NCBI RefSeq assembly: GCF_025118155.1
Contig: NW_026251403.1
Coordinates: forward strand, 62,001-126,000
DNA from: Cokeromyces recurvatus
Taxonomy: Eukaryota; Mucoromycota; Mucoromycetes; Mucorales; Mucoraceae
DNA length: 64,000 nt
Reading direction: 5' to 3'
Made by a program: the position numbers and the translations under genes. Each line of letters begins with the position of its first letter. The stretch's first letter is position 1. Under the pieces are notes generated by a model. It did not search any database. It saw only the letters and a program-made list of their open reading frames with translations, and was not told where the DNA came from. Shown piece after piece: positions 59,076-64,000 of this stretch.

Positions 59076-60900
59076 ATGTTCAAAATTACAAATCAACTAT
59101 ATGAAAAGATTAAATATTTTGCTCAATTTCCACAGACAGGCGTTTCTTTAAAGCAGATGGTCATGTTCGGTATGACACTAATTTACATTCATCTTTAATA
59201 TATATCATTTTATGTGTTTTTTTTATAAAAAAAAAGAGAGAGAAAATAAAATTAAATATATAAACTTAACTAGGACAGAGGCCTGCACCAGCAACATTTT
59301 TTAAAGCAAGTCAATTTTTACATGGTAATTTTAAACATGGTTAAAGTTCAATGTTTACTAAAGAAAAAAAAATGATTACGATTAGAGGAATTACCTATTC
59401 GATTAGCTCATCGAGTAAAAGAATTGGATGAACTTCCTCGAGGCCTTGGTGAAATGCCTTCAATTCTTAAAGTAAAAGATTGGTATGCACAGTCATTTCA
59501 GGTAATAAAAAAACAAAACAAAAAAAAAACAACAACAAAAAAAATAGTAAATAATGAATGTGATGTGATGTGTAGGAATTAATAGAATTATCACGACCAG
59601 AATTAAGCTCCCAAATGAAGGCAACTTTTCGAAAGGCAATAAAAAACTCTGAAGAATTACCTCAAAGTACACCCAATTTGGCTATTCCACAAAAGAAGCC
59701 TACTGGCAGATATCAAAATATGTTAGGTCATAGGTAAACAATGTCCTGCTTTTAGTTTGTTTGACATATCGTTTAATCAAATCAAAATCTAGATATTATA
59801 ATAACTTTGAAAATATTGAATGTACACCTTCCATATTATCCTATACAAACGAATTTGTGAAAACAATTGAAAATATTAAAAGAAGACATGATCCTGTAGT
59901 AACAACGATGGCACAGGGTATTATGGAATATAAACAACATCGTAAAGCAAGTATGATTGATTCCGATGTGCAACAATTTCTTGATCGGTTTTATATGTCG
60001 AGAATTGGAATCCGAATGCTGATTGGTCAACATTCGGCGCTTTATCGTGGTCCGTTTATGCGGAATTATGTCGGCGTCATTTGTACAAGGACAAATATTA
60101 GAGAAATTGCTTTAGATGCTATTGCTAATGCGAGATTTATATGTGAAGATCATTATGGTCTGTTTAAAGCACCAGAAGTACAAATGTTTTGTCCCGGAGA
60201 TATTGAATTTATGTATGTTCCCTCTCATTTAAATCATATGGTTTTTGAGTTATTGAAAAATTCGTTACGTGCTGTAGTAGAAAGATTTGGATCTGACTAT
60301 GAAGATGAATATCCACCTATTAAGCTTATTATAGCACACGGAAAAGAGGTAATAGAGTAGATAAAGGTATATACTTGAATATAAATAAATAGATATATAT
60401 AATAGGATATTACAATAAAAATTTCAGACGAGGGAGGCGGATTACCAAGATCTGGAGTTCCTGTTATTTGGACATATATGGTAAATAAACGATATTTATA
60501 ACTTTTTTATTTATTTATTTATTTATTTAACTCAATTTTATGTACAGTATACGACGGCAACGGCACAGGAATTAGAGCCAGAATTTAATAAATCAGAATT
60601 CAAGGCACCCATGGCTGGCTTTGGTTATGGGTTACCTATTTCTAGATTAGTAAAGCATATTAAGATAAAATAGTAGCTAAAGATGAAATTTCATTAATTT
60701 AATATCTAACAATAGTATGCAAGGTACTTTGGTGGTGACTTGAAGTTAATATCAATGGAAGGGTAATTTTTATATGTATTTCGAATTACAAAGTGTCAAT
60801 TAATTGACTCTTTTTTTTTTTTTTTTTTTTTAGTTATGGTACTGACGCGTATCTTCATTTAAATCGACTTTCAGATAGTGATGAACCATTAATTATGTAA
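59076..60900 (+). CDS. Mitochondrial pyruvate/branched-chain dehydrogenase kinase
   Basis: Nine exons: 59076-59169, 59274-59324, 59386-59501, 59576-59733, 59793-60348, 60406-60480, 60548-60649, 60716-60762 and 60834-60900, giving 421 aa. The N-terminal helical domain (VSLKQMVMFGQRPAPATFFK, ELPIRLAHRVKELDELPRGL) and the GHKL ATPase core (HMVFELLKNSLRAVVE N-box, [32 protein letters not shown]) are those of PDK/BCKDK. It phosphorylates E1-alpha of pyruvate dehydrogenase and so shuts down acetyl-CoA supply. Very short introns, several of them homopolymer-rich. Pyruvate versus branched-chain specificity cannot be decided by eye. Confidence 0.94.
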
Positions 60901-60948
60901 AGAAATATAAAGTGAATGTAAAATAAAGCAAATACATAAAAATTATAC

Positions 60949-60987
<39 letters not shown>

Positions 60988-61029
60988 GAAGACAATAGAG
61001 TTCTTTATTTATTATTATTACTTTTAATA

Positions 61030-61617
61030 TGTGGAGTTTTAAATATTGTTTGTCTTTGTGTGATGATTGAGTTAGCACTTTTTCCTGGTGCAAAAGTGAA
61101 AAACTATCAGCGTAGATAACTAAAAAAAAGTATAAAAGAACGGATGCATACCGTCGGAGAAGTTCATGAACATTTTAATATCTTGGAAGTTTAATTTTAC
61201 AATAAAATAAATTCGAAAAGTATATCTTTTTCAATGGTTCTTTTATTATTTGTTACATGGTTTATACATTGAACACAACTATTATAATTTAAGTAACGAT
61301 TTACTTGCGCGAATACAAGATGAATTGTACGTAATTTATAAAATTACTGTAGGCCTTCTCCCCAATAACTGGTTTTTTGTTGCATAAGCATCTTTGAACT
61401 GAAGAAGCAGAGTTAATAAAGTTGTTTTTGTTTCAGGTTTTGTGAACGTTCATTTTGTGTAATGACTACTACTGCTTTTAAACTTTGACTTTTCTTTTTT
61501 ATAGTGATGATTTGCGCTCTCTCATGATTTTTTTGAATTTGTCTCTTTCAGCTTCAAAAGAAAAATAAGTGCTAACTCAAACATCACACAAGGACAAACA
61601 CTATTTAAAACTCCACA
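61030..61617. mobile_element. MITE-like element with about 51-bp TIRs and TA duplication
   Basis: 61030-61080 (starting TGTGGAGTTTTAAAT) is the inverted copy of 61567-61617, with about three mismatches. Both ends are flanked by TA (61028-61029 and 61618-61619). The 588-bp element has no coding capacity that I can see. It is probably a Tc1/mariner-type non-autonomous element. It lies 130 bp downstream of the PDH kinase stop. Confidence 0.75.
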
Positions 61618-62934
61618 TACTAGAAGGAAAAATCTAATATTGATTTTTTTGGAAAATATTTCTTATAATTTGATAAATTCATTGTGAAAATTAAAAATAC
61701 TATCAATGGCCTTATTATATTAAGAAAGTCTCTTGAACAAGATAATATACTCTTCATCTTCCCTCCCAAGAAAAAAATATATATTGAATAAGATCTGACA
61801 TTAGACATTCAAATTTTACCAAGAAAAAGCACACGACTTTTTTTTTTTTTTTTTTTTTAAGATTCTTCCTTTTCTTACGGATGCTTTTTAGTAATAACTA
61901 CATAAACCATTTAATACCTTTATATATATATATATATATATAAGTTATATTGTCATAATTTCTCTTGAGTTTAGCTGTTTGTATAAAAATAGGAAAGGAG
62001 GAGAAAAAAGTACGCGTCTTTTACTTTTAGTAAAAGGTACTCCAGTCCTTCCTTTCCGAAATTTAAATACAACAATATTCAGATTCCAGTAGTTATAGTA
62101 AATGGTCGGAGAGGATTTAATGACGAAATAAACAACTCAACTCTCTATTATAATCATCATCATCTTCATCGTTTCCAGTGTTTTGCGTTTTTTGAAATGA
62201 CCTCAGTTCTGGCAATCCTGAGGGACAGAAGAAAAATATGGTATACATCTTTCTTGGTATGTTGTTTTATTTCCCGACATTTTATATACATAATTTTTTT
62301 TCCCCTCTCTCTCATATCTTTCAAGCGAGTTAAGCTTACAATATTCATTTTTTTTTGTCTAATGATAGAAAGAGAGAGAGAGAGGGAGCAATAAACTCAA
62401 TTATCTATATAATATAAAAACAAGCAAACAATAATATGATGAAATGAATAGTAAATTTGATAATAAACAAAGGATATTATCGTATCAATGGCATCTTCTG
62501 CGAAAACCCAATAACTGTAGCCATGACGGGACGGGACGGAGTACTATGTATATAGTATATTTTTTGTCTCAACTAAAGTAGCATTAATTACTGTGCATAA
62601 TTTAATACCCGTTGACTCATCTTCGACAACCAATGCGGTATTACTCTCGGCAGGATGAACAATTAAAAAAAAATGAATTGATAAGCATTGTTTGTAGATT
62701 TATATTGTTCTTGCAATTAAGGCCTATAAAAATAATACCGTTTAAAGAGTTTGTCATGAATTGAAATTCCAGTAATTGTCATGTTGTTGTTCTTTAATAT
62801 CATTTCTTAGTTCATCAACTCTTTTTGTATTCGATGCAGATTTAATGGAATAAAGTTTATATAAGTTTATGTTTATTCTCTGCTGTCTTCATTATCTGCT
62901 TTAGTTACAATGAAGTTGTGGATAGTTGAACTGA

Positions 62935-62973
<39 letters not shown>

Positions 62974-64000
62974 AAAGATTTCGTAGTAGGCTTTTAGTAA
63001 GGTCTAGTTATAAGTAACATATGCGGAATAAAAGGTGCCATGATATGATATCATATAAATTTTGATAATAATTCGACGATTATCAAAATATAAGTGTATT
63101 CAGAATTGATTACTCTTTTATTAAAAAGTACCTGAGCAAATATTCTCAAAGAAGAAGGGATTTTAATAACTTATTTATGTATAATTTTCCTTCATGATAT
63201 ATAAATTTATTAAGGACATTGTACAATACTAAATATGGTTCGTTATACCTCTCCTGACCTCAACTATCTTTTATATAAATAGCCCATCATTTAAAATTAT
63301 AAATTAAAGGAATTGGCGTATAGAACTATTGTTCAGTTTTGTTGACTTTACTAGTTTTTTATATATATATATAACTTACCTTTATTCTGACATTTTAATA
63401 AAAAATATCACAATATAACTAAATATTAGAATTATCAATAAGACGATAATAGAAAGATCGAAAAGCAAGATATAAACTAATACTGCATAGGACGATATAT
63501 CACAGATCAGAATCAATATTATTAGTTGTGCACTTTATGCATATACAGTATTATTTTTAAGACATTCTTGTTTTATGAGTAATGAAAATAACATAACAAT
63601 AAATACCAATGTTATGAAGTAGTGCTGAATCAAATATAGAACAAGTTACTAATGATAAGTATGCACTTTACAGGCTCTATATACATTATTACTATCATTC
63701 TTATTCAATATACTAATATAATCATATACTGTCTATAATAACTCTATTTTGATTGAATAGACACTGTTAAATGTATAATAAGATTCATTCAAGTAATACA
63801 TTGACGAATAAATATAGCATAAGGAAATGCTTAAAAATACAAATATACATTGTAGTGCCTTCCCTATATCATTTACAAGCATGAACAATATAATACTTTA
63901 TAATTTGGCTTAAAAAAAAAAAAAAACAATCAGTTAGATCAAACATCAATAGATATATTATTTAGATTAATAATAACAGTCAAATGGTTAATAATCTAAA
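61618..64000. other. Intergenic region to window end, no gene recognised
   Basis: AT-rich, with T-runs at 61838-61858 and 62938-62972, TA repeats at 61922-61942 and 63361-63372, and a GGGACGGGACGG patch at 62528-62540. A segment at 63137-63185 resembles 16687-16740. Only short chance frames. Confidence 0.55.

Noticed and set aside
63230..63270. VRYTSPDLN translation resembling the mariner YSPDLNPIE motif
   Set aside because: Only nine residues, immediately followed by stops, with no second motif nearby; could be chance.
1..64000. tRNA or rRNA genes, CRISPR-like arrays
   Set aside because: Scanned by eye for T-arm (GGTTCRAxTCC) signals with partner stems and for regularly spaced repeats; none found. 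A tRNA search program could still detect one that I missed.

Overview
The window looks like nuclear DNA of an early-diverging filamentous fungus, most likely Mucoromycota (Mucorales). It is very AT-rich. Almost every gene has several short introns (about 40-110 nt, GTAAGT/GTATGT-type donors), and the spacers are full of long A or T runs. The 3' ends of LINE-like retroelements are of a type I associate with Mucorales genomes. The gene set mixes fungal items (endopolyphosphatase, a fungal complex I 21-kDa subunit) with genes that ascomycete yeasts lack (a KICSTOR subunit KICS2 homologue, short/branched-chain acyl-CoA dehydrogenase).

Layout, left to right. 1-626: end-truncated zinc-finger/PHD gene (-). 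2750-5706: CSL/RBPJ transcription factor (-). 7576-9277: KICS2 (+). 9364-10245: peroxiredoxin-like (-), divergent from 10606-12775 NOL10/Enp2 (+). 13030-13356: small unknown protein. 13809-15353: FHA protein (-). 15505-16544: ESCRT-III Vps60/CHMP5 (-). 18162-19781: ACADSB (+). 20373-25924: clathrin heavy chain (+). 26238-27033: possible Pet20-like protein (+). 27938-30135: AP180/CALM adaptor (-). 30568-33992: a TIR transposon carrying a broken Fanzor (TnpB-like) gene and two LINE fragments. 34279-35076: complex I 21-kDa subunit (+). 35255-36045: acylated ubiquitin-like protein (-). 36216-37890: endopolyphosphatase (-). 39040-39175: transposase scrap. 39610-40253: decayed bHLH gene. 40455-41524: CAP-Gly protein (-). 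42640-42976: LINE fragment. 42985-45673: a second, different TIR transposon with a Fanzor gene (-). 45800-46965: CDK20-like kinase (+). 47163-48540: ceramide synthase (-). 51054-53080: C2-AGC kinase with a mutated catalytic loop (+). 54370-55885: universal-stress protein (+). 56490-56988: CMC/EnSpm transposase remnant. 57392-58855: methyltransferase (+). 59076-60900: mitochondrial PDH/BCKDH kinase (+). 61030-61617: TA-flanked MITE. The rest to 64000 has no gene that I can recognise.

The most unusual content is the pair of Fanzor elements. They have unrelated terminal inverted repeats but share RuvC/zinc-ribbon protein motifs. Just downstream of both stop codons lies a conserved block of about 55 nt with two potential hairpins, where an omega-RNA scaffold would be expected. 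In the left element a 5'-truncated LINE with a 14-bp target duplication has been inserted into this block. Removing it in silico restores collinearity with the other copy. Both Fanzor reading frames carry stops and A-run frameshifts, so both are probably dead copies.

The cellular genes cover endocytosis and endosomal sorting (clathrin, AP180, Vps60), mitochondrial metabolism (ACADSB, complex I, PDH kinase), nutrient signalling (KICS2, AGC kinase), sphingolipid and polyphosphate metabolism, and transcription (CSL, FHA, bHLH, zinc finger). I see no operon-like logic. Exon boundaries were inferred by eye from splice consensus, reading phase and protein-family conservation.
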